From assembly GCA_012845835.1 (NCBI GenBank), contig JABAKD010000010.1, positions 12,361,973-12,425,972 of the forward strand: a stretch of 64,000 nucleotides of DNA, in the 5' to 3' direction. Positions within the stretch are counted from its first letter, which is position 1; each line of letters begins with the position of its first letter. The notes below the pieces were generated by a model, which saw nothing but the letters and a program-made list of their open reading frames with translations, searched no databases and was not told where the DNA came from. This DNA comes from Undaria pinnatifida. Its lineage: Eukaryota; Sar; Phaeophyceae; Laminariales; Alariaceae. Below, piece after piece: positions 11,937 to 24,800 of the stretch. The position numbers were made by a program, and so were the translations under genes.

Positions 11937-13844
11937 TAGCCCACCCTGATTAGTCGCAGATGCAGATCATACGACAACAAAGGATGTCAACATTCCAAAA
12001 TTGGATGATCGATGGCGCGGCCATTCAAAACACACGAAAATGAGGCTACAGATTCCCCCACACCTCGTAAAGAGGCTAAGACACCTCTTGTAAGAGTTAA
12101 TACCCTGTAATGGAGATTACAACAGTGGGAGCTCGAGATTGGGTCTGCGTACTTTGCAATAGATTATACCAACAACAATCGGACTACGAAAGCGAGAAGG
12201 GCTATCAATAGGCAACTGAGAACAAGGATGCGAAGGGAAACAAGAGAAAGGTATAGAAGCAGAAACAAAGTCAAAAGGGAAAAAGGAAAGCATGTCACCG
12301 TTGCGGAGGAAAAACAAATTTGTCGCCTGCAACGCGGGAGCCCAAGAGGCGAGCGTGGGCCGTTGGTCGAAAGGCATGAAAGAAGGCCGGGCATGCTTAA
12401 AAAAAACAGTGTCAGAATCCCCTACGTTGGACCTGGAAGGCTGACGTAGGGCCATTAGTCGAAAGCCAAAATGAAAAGAACCAGTACGCCAAGAAGATAT
12501 GGAAGCGGGGGCTGCAACTTGGGACCGGGGAGGCTAGCATAAGGCCTTCGGTCGAACTGTAAAATGGAAAACCGCGGGTTCCAAAATAAGTCGCAAGAAA
12601 CAGACGTGACAACACCGAATGATGGCGCTGGAGGCGTGAGATACGCGGGAGAGCTCAACGAGGGTCAACAGCAAGGTACTCTGAGAAGCAAGCTGGGTAA
12701 ACTACAACACCGGGACAGCAAAAGCACGTGGTGCAGTCACTTGAAAGCAATACGCAAACAAACACGAAACTGAGACGTTGACACAGAAGGCAGAAGTTGC
12801 CAAACGCCAGAGAGAAAGTCGACATCGTGACGCCCTGAAAAACTAGCTTATGACGGGAGCAATGCCAGCAAACGCAGCACGGCTATTCAACCGTAAACAA
12901 AAAAAAGACAAAAATGGGGCAGGCAAGAAGCTACTCGTGCAGCTTGACGCAAGGCTGGATGTGTCTAGTTCCAATGAGCGGCAGGGATCAGCGAAAACAA
13001 GAAGAAGAAGGCTGTAGCTGGGCACCAGCAGTCGAACACACGGATTCGATAGCGCGGAGCAACCCTGTGAGAGTTAACAAAAAAACGGAGGGGAAAACAG
13101 AACATAATAAGGCAAGTCGGTCATAGCGATGACCGACAGATTGAAAAAAGGGGGTCCATAACGACGGTCCTCGAAAGGCTAGCTTGAAAGAACTACTAGC
13201 AACACTAGGTGTGCAGTAAAGTCATTCGTCCTAAAGCGGGTTCGCCGAGAGTCACGAGGGGGGGTCGACAGGAAGCGACCTATATGGGCTGTGAGGCCAA
13301 GCTGGCGTCGAAAACCATCCTGTGGAGTGCACAGCCAGGACGGGCTGCAACGCCAGGACGGAGGCCGGTGTCGTTGGACCCTAGGGGCAGGTACCCGAAA
13401 AAAAAGCAAGAACAATGCGTCAAGAGGAAAAATGCCTGTTCGCTGCAAAGCCAGGATAACGGTCGGTGCCGTTGGACCGTGGGGGCAGGCACTTTGAAAG
13501 AAAGAGAAGAAAAACGAGTGAAGAGGAACAGACCTGTTGGGTATAAAGCTGGAACGGGGTTCGATGACGGGGGGGCTTTTGGGCAGATACAACCAAATAG
13601 GAAGAAAGGGGGGGGTGAGCAGAATCGACAAATTGGCTGGGGAGCCAGCACGGGACCGCTAACGCGGGACCTACGGGGGCTCTACACGTGAAGTCAATGG
13701 TCGACAACGGGCGACCTCATCAAAGTATCAATAGCTTTAATGTCCCACTATTAATCGCTGGGGTAAGATGTTCGTGGAGAAAGAAAAGAGTACGCCAAGA
13801 AGCAACAAAGGTGTTGACAAAAAGAAAGGATCCGTACCTCGCCA

Positions 13845-14254
13845 AAACAACGAAAGATTAACGCGGGAAGCATCTACGTTGCCTCCAAGCGCATAGGGCT
13901 GCTTGTCCTGCCGTCGACGCCACTCGTGAAAGGTGTTGCGTGGAGACGCAGGGTGTCGGTGCTGGGTAGGTCGCCTACCTCCATGACTCATGGCGTCTCA
14001 GGTATCCTCCATTGTTGGTTCATTGACTAAAAAATCGCACAAGACTAGACTAAATATCGTACGCTATGGAAATCACACACACTGATCCGGGGTGTGATGC
14101 TTTCACCACGAAATCATCGACTGCATCTGGGACCCACCTAAGGGAGCTATGACACTATGACATGACACATCGCGCAGTTCATCAAAGAGAACTGACATTG
14201 TGTCACGTGCTATCTATAGCCTAGACTATACATCTACGGAGAGCACTCCATAAC
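13845..14254. repeat. Right LTR of the fossil element
   Basis: Right member of the pair, ending CTCCATAACA. Similarity to the left LTR is clearest from 13,923 to 14,254. Confidence 0.55.
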
Positions 14255-17200
14255 ACGGTATGCACACAGTAGTACGCGAATTGCGCAACGATACCTGGCT
14301 CTACATCATATCATACAAAACGGTGCATTTTCATAGATCGTCAAAACATAGCACCCATGAGTTCATGTCCCTACGCGCATGTGTACGAAGCTTAAGCCAG
14401 TGCTGTCAGAAATAATAGCCCTACAACAGCAGAGCAGTTAGTAAATTATCGTTGGGAACCACTGCATCATAAGAGCGAGCGCGAAAACGCTCATCAGCAG
14501 CATCTATTACGTAGCTGGAAGCTCCATTGCAAAACGCCCTTCTCGTGACTACCAGTCGCGCTCGTCTTCGACATTCAGTCGACCCCCACGACATATATAT
14601 ATACGACAGACAGACCTCCTGCTCCTGCTCCTTGCAACTGCTGCAACACACAACTCTATATACCGCTGTCACGCCGAGCAGCCATCATCAACAATAGATT
14701 CCGGTACCGCAGCGGCAGTTGCTCATACATTAACAATGTCAGTTCGAGTAGTGCCACACGTGGTGTCGAGCTATAAAGAATACCTCTCGTGGACCCCGCC
14801 CCGCGTGCTTCGCGTTAGGTTGACGAACCCGGCGCTCACGCATCATGTATTACTTGATTCAGGTGATATATAGCCGACGACGGTGTCCGCGCGTAGAACA
14901 ATAGCACTACAGCAGTACTAGTAGTGAAGGCAGCTCGAGAAGCGCTCGGCGCGGAATGGCCCTTCGCTGATGAGCAGTGGCAGCACAATGAATGACACTT
15001 ACCAGTGCCAGGTATCAGGCACCAGGTATGTCGCTGCATGTAACCTTTTTCACACCATCCTAAAAAAACAGAAACATACGATATAGACTAGACTATTTTG
15101 TTTCAATGAAACCGAAAACCGAAACGGACGGCGGGCTGTTGGAGGGAATCGTAAAGAAAAATGACTATCGACCGTCCAGTACATACGTACCATTTTGATA
15201 CGCGCTGACCATGCGGCCATCGGGCGACGAAAGCCAATATGGTGTCACGGCGGTGCTGCCGTAAGATCTTCCTAGAAAAAAATCTAGATCACGCGACGGA
15301 GGCCAGGCCAACGACGGCTGTGGATACTACAGTAGTAGTACCACGGCGGTGGCAGTAACAACACCGATGGCGGTAGCCAGACAGACGACCACGAAAACGT
15401 TTTAACGGGAATCTACGCGTTTTCACGCTCGAATCAATTAATTACGGCAGATATTCCTCGATCTATAGTCGTGGAGCTTAATCGGTTAGTTTTACTTCGT
15501 ACATGTCACTACAAGTGCTGGCAGTACACATACTCGGATTTTGTATGACCTTCAGCACTTCATGCTTGTCCCCACGCATTCTAGTACAGTACTACGCTGG
15601 CATCCCGCACGACGACCATTTGACGAGTGTCGAGGACTCGCAACCTGTTACGTACCATTTTGACGGTAACGACGAAGCGACACCCAGCTACAAATAGAAC
15701 CAACCCGAGCCCCACCCGGGTTCTGACCGCCACTACCAAGGTATGGTGCTATGAGTAGGAGGTTCGGATTGCCTCATACCGATGCACGCTTTGTAGGCAG
15801 GTAGGTGTCAAAATCGTCCTTATCTGCATTTTACTGCTACCTGTTGTGGCTCTCGCCGCGTCGGCCATTGCCGCTCACGCTGTTCGGACCTAGTTTTGTT
15901 GTTTTTGTTGCTGTTGCTGCCGTTCGCAAACATGGATAGCGGCTAGGCCAATAAAAGGCGTACAAGCTGTAATCAACTACTACAACAGAACGACAGCTCG
16001 TATACCTGGTACCTCTCCAGATCTGCTACCGCCTGCTGTCTGTTATGTTCAACATTCAGACGCTTGAGTTTTCTATCACCCACAATTAATGAACGAGCAC
16101 ATTTGCTAAACTACTTTTCGTCCACCGATCATGCCAGCGACAGTGGCAGAGCTCTCGCACGCATGCAACAGGTTGCAGTGTACGCCACAGCTGGTAAGCG
16201 CTCTCCTTGCTGCAACAGCAGGGAGTGCACCTCGGACAACCTCATATTGCTGCACTTACTGGTCGTTTGGTCCAATCCTCGCAAATAATACAGCAACAGC
16301 AGCAGTAGAGGAGAAAAATATCCTTCTGGTACCGGGCATTCAGGGAGGTACCGTTAGTCTTTTTACGTATGTATAGGACACTGCGTGCCCGGCGTTGATG
16401 TCCTGCAAAAAACGTTAGACGCAGAGATTTCGTCGTTTTCATACACCGAGCACTCTCAATTAGACTAGACTAATCTTCTTGTTTCTTCGTTCGAAGAGCA
16501 ATGGTTTGTTGAGTGGTTTATCTCAAGTCTGAGACAGCCCTGGATGAGGTTTTGTACCCGGCACTACGTTCTCCCTGGTAAGACTTGAATGCAAAGATGG
16601 GAATTTAGTCTACGAACGGTGTCACCTCGTCGCAGGATGTCGGTGTAGATGACCGATGCGATCATGCACGATGCGTTGTATTCACGAACTCCAATTTACG
16701 ATAGTTGCTTCATTGAGTGCATAGTGAATTGTTTCTTGCACAGTACATGCAGCTTAGCTCAACCTGTGGTCGTCAGAGGACATGCCGGTCACATCCCCGG
16801 GTTTCATTCATGCCCTGGCCATAAACCTGACCTCACTCTCTTGCTGTTATGCTGCAGTGGTAAGTGAATCATCGGCACCAGGGAGTGTACCGGGATCAAC
16901 ATGGGGACACGGATAACGCGTCAGCTGTCATTTGTCAGCGCGCCCGGCCCCCAAACAGACAAACGCCTCTCTATACATAGCTGCTCATCAGCAGAAGGCA
17001 GGGCTCGAATATTGATATTCCCGTCGACCTCTGCACCCTTTTCGTCTCTTCTCTGGTTGACACGGTCGGCTAGAAGACGAGAATGCGGATATATCCACTT
17101 CACACAGTGTGAATAATAATAAGATTACATGCTCGACAGAATCAACGAGTTGTTGACCCAATCTCTATCCAAACAAAGCCGCAAGCACTTCTCTACTAAC

Positions 17201-17359
17201 ATTTATTATACCCCATCAGCAATCTACTACGACTACATTCAACACAGCAGTAAACCTAGCTATCATGTTACGATGAACTGGCCGCGACAAAGGTACCCCC
17301 TCAACCGACTACCCGGTCACTCGGTCACCATGACTAGACAACACTCGACCAGCTGGCGT
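14255..17359. other. Intergenic, no gene recognised
   Basis: A 3.1-kb stretch without supported coding sequence. It contains scattered trinucleotide-like tracts and AGACTAGACTA motifs (near 14,043, 15,086 and 16,461). One copy of the 9-mer TACCTGGTA is at 16,003. Confidence 0.5.
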
Positions 17360-20300
17360 TCATCGAGGCTTCGGGGTCGTCCGGACCTGCCACGCGCGCT
17401 CCACAGAAAAACTAACGTTCGACGGCCTAGCCAGGGGCATCTCCGCGCGCATAGACCACAACCTTGACCGGTCGCTGCCGTCAAAGACAGTTGCGCTGAA
17501 CCAGCCGTTCCGCCCCGTGTGCAGGCGCAAGGAAACCCCCAGACCGTGCCTGGGAGACGCCGAGGGCATTCCTTGGGCCCAGTCCCACACGACGCTGCGC
17601 TGCTGAATTGACATGCTGTTTCGTGTTTTTTGTGACGGTTTTAATTGCGCGGGAGACGACGGTTTAGAGGGCGTTGAGGACGATTTTTGGGGCGGTGATA
17701 ATGTTCGTTGAGGGCGGTGAGAACGAGTTTTGGGGGTGGTAAAAGCTGCAACTATAGAATAAAGCACGAAATATCATTTGTGGGTAAGAAATCAAGGTAA
17801 TGTGTCGACGTCAACCGCGATACTGCTGGAACTAACTCCATTGATAAACCTCGTCCTCGCGTTGTAGACCATACGGAGAACACATAACAAAGCAATAGAA
17901 CCGCAGCATCACCTCCGCCACCCGACCACCCGAGTAGAGCATTCCTTGCTTCCAACAGAGGACGCCATGCGACGGAACACCTCTCGTTCTCTCCTGCATC
18001 AACGGCAAACCATTCCCGTGCTGCCTTGCCGTGATCCCGAAAATAATACTGTAGGTAAGCCCTACTGCTGGTCCGTGTAAGATTTCATGGGAAACACGCG
18101 CGACACGAGTTGCACAAAAAAAAAAACAATAGTTTGCCGTACCACATGCCGCAGAGAGGAAGAACAGGAGAACGCTGTCACCCATGACAACACTAGTTCT
18201 CGTTTTGGCAACGAACAGACCTCAACTCATAAAAAAAACAAGCCCATACCTTGGAAATCCTGTGTCGGACAGAAGCGGTCGGTACGCCGGCACCCAGGAG
18301 CTGAAGTTCACGGTATTCCTTCGCGCGGCGCCGTACGTGACTAGCGGATTGAGTCCGAGCTTGAAGCGGCCGTCGAGAAATGCCCGCGCAAAGCGAAACT
18401 GTGCCCGTCGTGAGCCGTGGTTGACGCTTATCCCCACCGTTCGATCGTTGATCTCGACTGTTGCGCTCCCTGCGACAGACAGCCGGCGAGAACGGGTGCA
18501 GGGGAAGGGGTCGCGCGCGGTCGGCGTGAGGTGGAGCGCTAACGCTTGCGGAAACGAAGCGGCAGCAGCAGCAGCAGCGGCTGCCGTGGAGCGGCAGTAG
18601 AGGCATCAGCCTGGCAGATACCGCAAGGTAAAAAAGGTTGGAGTACTGACTACCACCGCACGGACTGCGTCGCAGAGCGGAGGCGGTGGAGAGGGGCACG
18701 TCGTTCCCACCCCGCGGCGGAGGAAACCGGTACCTTTTCCCGCTTGATACGAACGCCAAGATCTAGCCTTGCAGCGACGCGACAACCCGTCGGTTGTGCA
18801 CACACATACATATGTAAAGCGCCGCCACCAAGAATTATCTTGAGAAACGAACGCCTAGGAGTCCATGTGCACATATGCTCCGTTGGGCGGAGAAAATGTA
18901 ACCACACGAGTCTCACGGAAAAAGATTCAGGCACCGCACGTATATCATGGTAGTATGTAGTCACCCGCCCGGAAAGAGCAAAATACAAGGAGAAATATCT
19001 CTCCGTGTTTTTGAACGAAGATCAAACCAGAAAGCGCGCTGATTAGGCCGCGACAAGGACGCGTGCAAGCTAGGACCCCGGCTCGATGAACCACCACCAG
19101 GGTACAGGCGGCAATCGGTGCCCTCATCGCCGCCGAGTACGAGCAGGGTCACAACGCCGACGAAGCTGCTGGGCTCTTACATCCCGCGCATGTGTACGGC
19201 ATGTGAGGCATAATCAGCGGCCGCGCACTAACGGGACGATTAGTCACGTCAACAAATCTGCATGTATTTGATCGCTCGAGAGGAGCACTAACACTTTCTT
19301 CTCCGCGAAATAACCACAACAAAAACACGACCCTGCTGGCTGTTGACGGAGAGAGAATCCCTGGCTCGGACGGCAACCCAACGCTTTACGGGGAACAAGA
19401 AAAACACGTGTGCTATCGGTAAAGCGTGCACACCTGATGGTATCCGTTGCTTGATGAGACCAGCGCCGGTTAGGGTCAATTTCGCGAGAGGCTCGGCGGG
19501 GTTATTCTTTCGGTACAACTCTTGGGCTTTCGTGATGGACAACCTGATCAGAAGCAGAACGAGCGAGTGCGGCAGATAGACAAGCAAACAAACAGAGAGA
19601 CAGATTGAAAGGCAGATATTAGAGAAAGACAGAGAGACAGACAGAGAAAGACAGCCAGGCAGACAAACAGGCAGGTAGGCAGACAGATAGGCAGGCAGGC
19701 AGACAGACACAGAGACAATCAAATCGGAAGACACACAGATTGAAAAATCGGCAAACAGCAGTTGCAAAGGTTTCTCAAGCGTTTGCGGCTGGATAAACAC
19801 TGACCTCCCGGTAAGGGGCATCAAAAATGCCAGAATCGATGTGGACGCCGAGAGGACACGATCAAAGGCAAAACTGACAAAATCAGCGCGAGGAGCAAAT
19901 GGAAGCTGACCTCGCGCAGGATCAGTACAAAAATATGACCAACAAAAGACAGTCATATCAATAGCAGTGGAGTCAGTAAAACAAGGGGCAGTATAAACGG
20001 CTGTTGAAACCTCCTTTCGGTTTGTCGTTCAGCCATTGCCGCATCGCGTCACCGACCCGCTCGATGGTGTTTAACGCAGCCCTACACGGGGTGCACGGCT
20101 CAAACAACAACAGCCGTGCCTCGCAAGCACATGCTTTGACTTGGTATTGAGGTCTCGCCCCATATGATTTCACAACGGGCTGGTAGTAGTGGTAGTGGCG
20201 GTGGTGATGGTGGTGGCGATCGCGGCTGTATGGTGGCGGTGGTGGCAGCGGCGGCGGTGGCGCTGGCTATGGTGATAATGACGGTGATGGTGGTGGTAGG

Positions 20301-21481
20301 AGTGGGGGTGGTCGTGGGGGTGGAGATGGTGGTAATGGCGGCACTGGTGGTGGTGCTGCCGCCGTCGGTTTGGTAGTCGATGCTCGACCGCTGTTTAAAA
20401 AGCGTGGGCGCGCCGTCTGTCTGGTGGCTTGGTGATGGTGGTGATGACGGTGATGGTGTTGGTGGTGCGGATGGTGGTGGTGGCGGTACTGCCTGGTGAT
20501 GCTACCGCCGCGGGCTCGTTAGCCAACACTTGACCGCGTTTCAAAGAGCGTGAGCGCGCCTCCTCCCTACTCTTATATATCAAAGCAGTATCGGCCTACG
20601 ATATATATGCGCTTTGGAAATTACAATGGTGCAGCCACTGGTTGCAATGAACATCCCGAGCGGAGCAGTGGCCGTCTGTGCAGTGTTAGCCTTGATCTTG
20701 TACCAGGTATAGTCTAGCCCCGGACGTTAGCATTCAATTCACCACTGCTACTACTGCTGTATGCGTATAGGTATGTACGAGTACCGCCCGGACGATATTG
20801 GCTGTCGGCACCTGCCGGGGCGGCGGCAACACGTGGCTAGCACCTGTTAACCATGGCAGAGGACACCTGGTATATCGTACCCGGGGACGAAGCTTCCGGT
20901 CGTACAGCCAATTTCACCAGAAGATAAAAGTACAAAGCACTGCCTGGAGCGGAGGTACCTCGATCTTTGCATTGTTTTCGCTGATATGACTGTCCTCAAG
21001 GCTGCACAGTGGCCAGCATCGCTACTCGTCGCGGCACGAGCGTTGCCGTTAGCCCTAGCGAGTACGAGCTAAAATAAAATTGTACGGCCGGCACGATCGA
21101 TTTACTCATACTCATATCATCCATGCAACGTCCTTGGCATCACTTTTCGATGGTGGCATTGGCACCCCAACCACAACGGCCTGCCTCGTGCTCTACACAA
21201 ACCAACATACACGTCCAGAATTTTGTTGGAACACTAACACCCCTCCCTCTGCTCTCTCACCCCGTGACGAAGCTCAAAGGCACGGCCGAATCATCTTGCA
21301 GATCGTAGCTGACCGTAACGGACAGGTCATCGTCCACGAAGTGGGTATAGGCTCCAGTGACGCCGCTCAAAAGGTTAAGCGGTTCACTCATTCCACCAGC
21401 AGCAGGCGGAGCCTGGTTGGCACATGCAAAAGAAGCGCATATGGAGGCCATAAAAACTCCTAGCTTCCATCGCGCCGCCAT
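17360..21481 (-). CDS. Predicted secreted protein with beta-strand-like segments, partly resolved gene
   Basis: Exon 1 (21,261-21,481) starts MAARWKLGVFMASICASFAC, a typical signal peptide with likely cleavage near ACA-NQA, and ends at a GTGAGA donor in phase 2. A possible 22-nt exon at 20,959-20,980 adds ENNAKIE with fitting phase. The 3' end is clearer. An exon at 18,250-18,469 (TVGISVNHGSRRAQFRFARA, then FKLGLNPLVTYG) joins in phase to the last exon, 17,360-17,594 (VVWDWAQG, LGVSLRLHTGRNGWFSATVF, FSVERAWQV, stop). Alternating polar and hydrophobic residues suggest beta strands, as in a barrel or sandwich; this is inference. Exons between 20,958 and 18,470 were not resolved. A splice-flanked LDLGVRIKREK segment at 18,734-18,767 does not fit the phase. 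The family is not recognised. The 5' end lies 367 bp from the RPN5 start codon. Confidence 0.45.
19578..19715 (+). repeat. (GACA)n-type microsatellite
   Basis: A degenerate array of CAGA/GACA/GGCA units lying inside the unresolved middle of the minus-strand gene. Confidence 0.8.
20180..20490 (+). repeat. Degenerate (GGT)n microsatellite
   Basis: GGTGGTGATGGTGG-type trinucleotide tract, in two blocks separated by unique sequence near 20,380-20,430. Confidence 0.8.
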
Positions 21482-21848
21482 ACAGTGCAACGAGCGGTAG
21501 CCTCGTGGAAAGGGCGTGGCAGGCATGGGTGTGGACACCCCTGGGGAGGATTTTCTGTTTCTCAGGTACTGCATATAGCCCCTATCTTATATGGCGTATC
21601 ATGGTGTGGAACTCCTATTTTCGAAGGACTTCTCGAGACGACCAAGAACATCCGATGCAAAGAGGAGCACGCATCAAGCGACAGTGACTACGTTTTGAGT
21701 CTTGCGGTTCCTGGAATAGTGACAGGAGTGAGAGGGAGACGACTGTTACCCGCTTGCCGCTCAGATCGCGTTACTCCCGAGGAAGAGCAAAGGGAAGGAG
21801 GAGCTAAAAGTTTGAAAGCCGCGAGGCAATCAAACAGCAGCAGCAGTC
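21482..21848. promoter_or_regulatory. Shared upstream region of two divergent genes
   Basis: 367 bp separate the start codon of the minus-strand secreted-protein gene from that of RPN5. The region must hold the 5' UTRs and proximal promoters of both. No clear TATA box was placed. A CAGCAGCAGCAG tract directly precedes the RPN5 ATG. Confidence 0.4.
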
Positions 21849-24800
21849 ATGGGGGACCGCTTGGAGGAGAGAAAGGATTTCTCGGCCGAAGTCTCGGCTA
21901 AGATTCCTGAAGCAAAGAAGCTCGCAGAGGTAAGTACACGTGCTCGAGAAGCAGGAGTGGAGGATGAACGAGAAGAACTTAGATAAGAAGGGAAATACTT
22001 TTTTTCGTTCTTGTGTCGTCGGGTTTCGAGCTCAAAACCTCTGCAAGAATGATGCTGCTGTAGTCTTATCCCAAGTACTGTAGTTTGTCTCCGCAACACA
22101 AATGCGGCGTGGGTGTGGGCGCGGCCAGCAACGAGGTACTCGCGAGGAACCACGCTGATCGAAACTCAAAACGATAATGATTTACCGGTAAACGAAGTTA
22201 TGTTTTTGCGTGTGTGCATAACGAGAGTCCACACAGCCGCACATCAGCAAGCTCGCTGCGTACGAAGCACTAGGTATCGATTTTGTTGGAAGAGAGGCTG
22301 TTTTCTCTTGCACACATTGGACGGTGCTGCTGCCGGCGAGAGAACACCGCTGTGTTGTTGCCGATGCATCTGACCGACGAACAACTCACGGCTGACGTCC
22401 TTGAAATATTTTTTTATAAAATGGGCGACGCTATCGTATCGCACCGCATGGTGGTGTTGTCAACTATGAACACCACTTGACCACGGGTGCGTTACTCTGC
22501 CTCATATGAGGAGCAGTTGTATTATCCACTATTTCACCAGTATAATCTGTACCTGGTACTCTGTTTCGTTTTTGTAGGTGCTTGGGATAGAAAAATGGTG
22601 AAAAAAAAATGACGATCGTAGGATCGGTCACTCGAAGCAGACGTGACCGCTTGGGCAGGGGGGTTGTCCGCAACACAATGCAACGAGCGTTACAGCTTTT
22701 CGGCACGCGCACACCATAGTGATACGAACTGCATTCGTGCTGCTGCACGCTCTTGCTAGATCCCTGATAAGCCAGGACTCGTCGTTTTTTTTGGTCGCTG
22801 TACGACGTGGGCCCGAAAACGGTTCCTTTGGGACTTGAGAGTTGAGAGGGAAGAAGACATCCCGAAAAAATGCTGACGAATACGGCGTCGACGGCATGAA
22901 GCAGCCCGGGCCGCTGGGGTAGGGGGTGTATCCGAACCGCCATGTGAGGAGCTGTGCGACACGCGTACAGGCAGCATCGTGATTCGCGCTGCTGACCGCT
23001 CTCTCGAGACGCTTGCTAGTACCGCGATTATCGTCTTGAGGTCGCTGGCTGTGCATGGGCCCCGAAGGGGTTACTCGTGCATGGTTGACATTTCACAGCT
23101 GAAGTCAGAGCAGAACTGGCAATCTACACTGCTTGCAGTTCGTTTTGTATCATGCCAGCACCACAGAGCAGCAAGGCGGCGGACCCGTTCGCTGCTTGCG
23201 CGCCCGATTCCGTCAACCTTGCGCACCCAAGGCTACTGCTTCCTACTAATCTGTTGATACCTGTTTCGGGCCTGTGGTCGATACCGTTTGGCGACCCTTG
23301 TGGAAACCCAAGCCCCCAGGAATGTCGAAGTTTGTTGCGTGTTGTCCTTTGTCGTCAATACTGATACCTTGGTACTGCTATGTGTTCCAGGTTATATTCC
23401 TGTTGCGCGTTGCGAGTACGTCGTGAGTCGTGGCGCGCTCGACGAGACGCTTCCCATCGTCCTGCGAGCGAGCGAGCGAGCGAGCTGGGTTCACGGTACT
23501 CACTGCCTGCGCCAATGCAGTAGTTTGTAACCACCATCGGGTTTAACCAAAAGGTTGTTCAAGATCACCCAAAAAACGAAGCGTGCATAGCTCAATAAAA
23601 ACCGATACGCACCCTGATGTTGCTGGTCTCTTACCCGCTGCCAGCTGCCACCTCTGACCTTCACCCCACGGTCCTCGTGGGTTATCTGCTATCTTTATGG
23701 ATCAATTGTGTTGATAGCAGCCCGCGGCATCTATGTTGCTCTGGGAGTAGCGCTGTGTACGTACCAGGATATCTCTGAACGTCAGCGGCACCCCTTTGCC
23801 GCTATACGAGCAGGTACTATATCGATATCTACCCCTCGGCCCGCGCGGACCACCATATTGCACCTTACCTACTTCTTGGTATGATAGGTATGTATTGTTG
23901 ATGTCGTGTTTTTGTAACCTTGCATATATGTCGCTATTGCAGCAGCGGTGGGACTCGCTCCAGACTGGACCATTGCACTTGCTACTATGAAAATGGATAA
24001 CACCGCCGTTAGGCCACAGCGAGCGGAAAGGCTAGGCCACGTCTCTGAAGTGTAGGTTTTACTTAATTTTGTCTCTTGCAACGTGAAACGATATTCGAGG
24101 CGTCTGTGAAGGGTGGCGTGTTCGTCATCCCTTCAATCGTACACCGACGTGGACGAGCCCGGTGTTGTGTACAGCTCAGGGAACGGTACTACAGCAAAGT
24201 GCTACGAAACCTAAAACGTGCGTTTTCCGCATATGTGGCACATATCGTCCATGCAGGGCGGCAAGCTCGCGGAGGCACTGGAGATCCTCATGAGCCTGGA
24301 GAGGCTCTGCCGCGTGGGGAACGACTTCCCCAACCTGAAGGAGGTTATCCTGACGGCGGCGAGGCTGTGCCGGGAAGTCAAGGACTGGGCGCAGCTGAAC
24401 ACCACGCTGACGCTGTTGTCGAAGAGGAGGGGCCAGCACGGCAAGACCGTCACGGCTATGGTGCAGGAGGTGGGTAGGGCGTGCATAGGTTACAAATTTT
24501 TGGGGAGAACAGGGAAGGGGATAGGTGAGGGGATAGGAGAGAGGAAAGGGGAGAAGGGAGGGGTAGGAGGGAGAGGTGGTGGGGGCGGGTGAGGAAGAGG
24601 GTAAAGCATTAGGGTAAGGTTGGGGAGAAAGGAGGATGTAGGGACAACGGGAGAGGATACGGACATGGGAGAGGATGATGGGGGGGAGGGTAGGGGAAAA
24701 GGAAAAGGGATTTCGAGTTGTGGTTTTTATTTGAAGAGCAGGACGCAGAGAAAAGGCTCCAAAATGAGCGCATCTCCTTTTTTACGCTCTGACAGTTCAC

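Larger units (their letters stand above)
11520..14254. mobile_element. Fossil non-autonomous LTR retrotransposon
   Basis: Two direct repeats of about 410 bp (11,520-11,936 and 13,845-14,254) flank about 1.9 kb. The repeats share GTGAAAGGTGTTGCG, GTCTCAGGTATCCTCCATT, TATGACATGACACA and a terminal GAGAGCACTCCATAAC. The internal part shows no gag, protease, integrase or reverse transcriptase. It is purine-rich with internal repeats. This fits a LARD/TRIM-like derivative that depends on another element. The LTRs differ at many positions, so it is not a recent insertion. Strand was not established. Confidence 0.6.
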
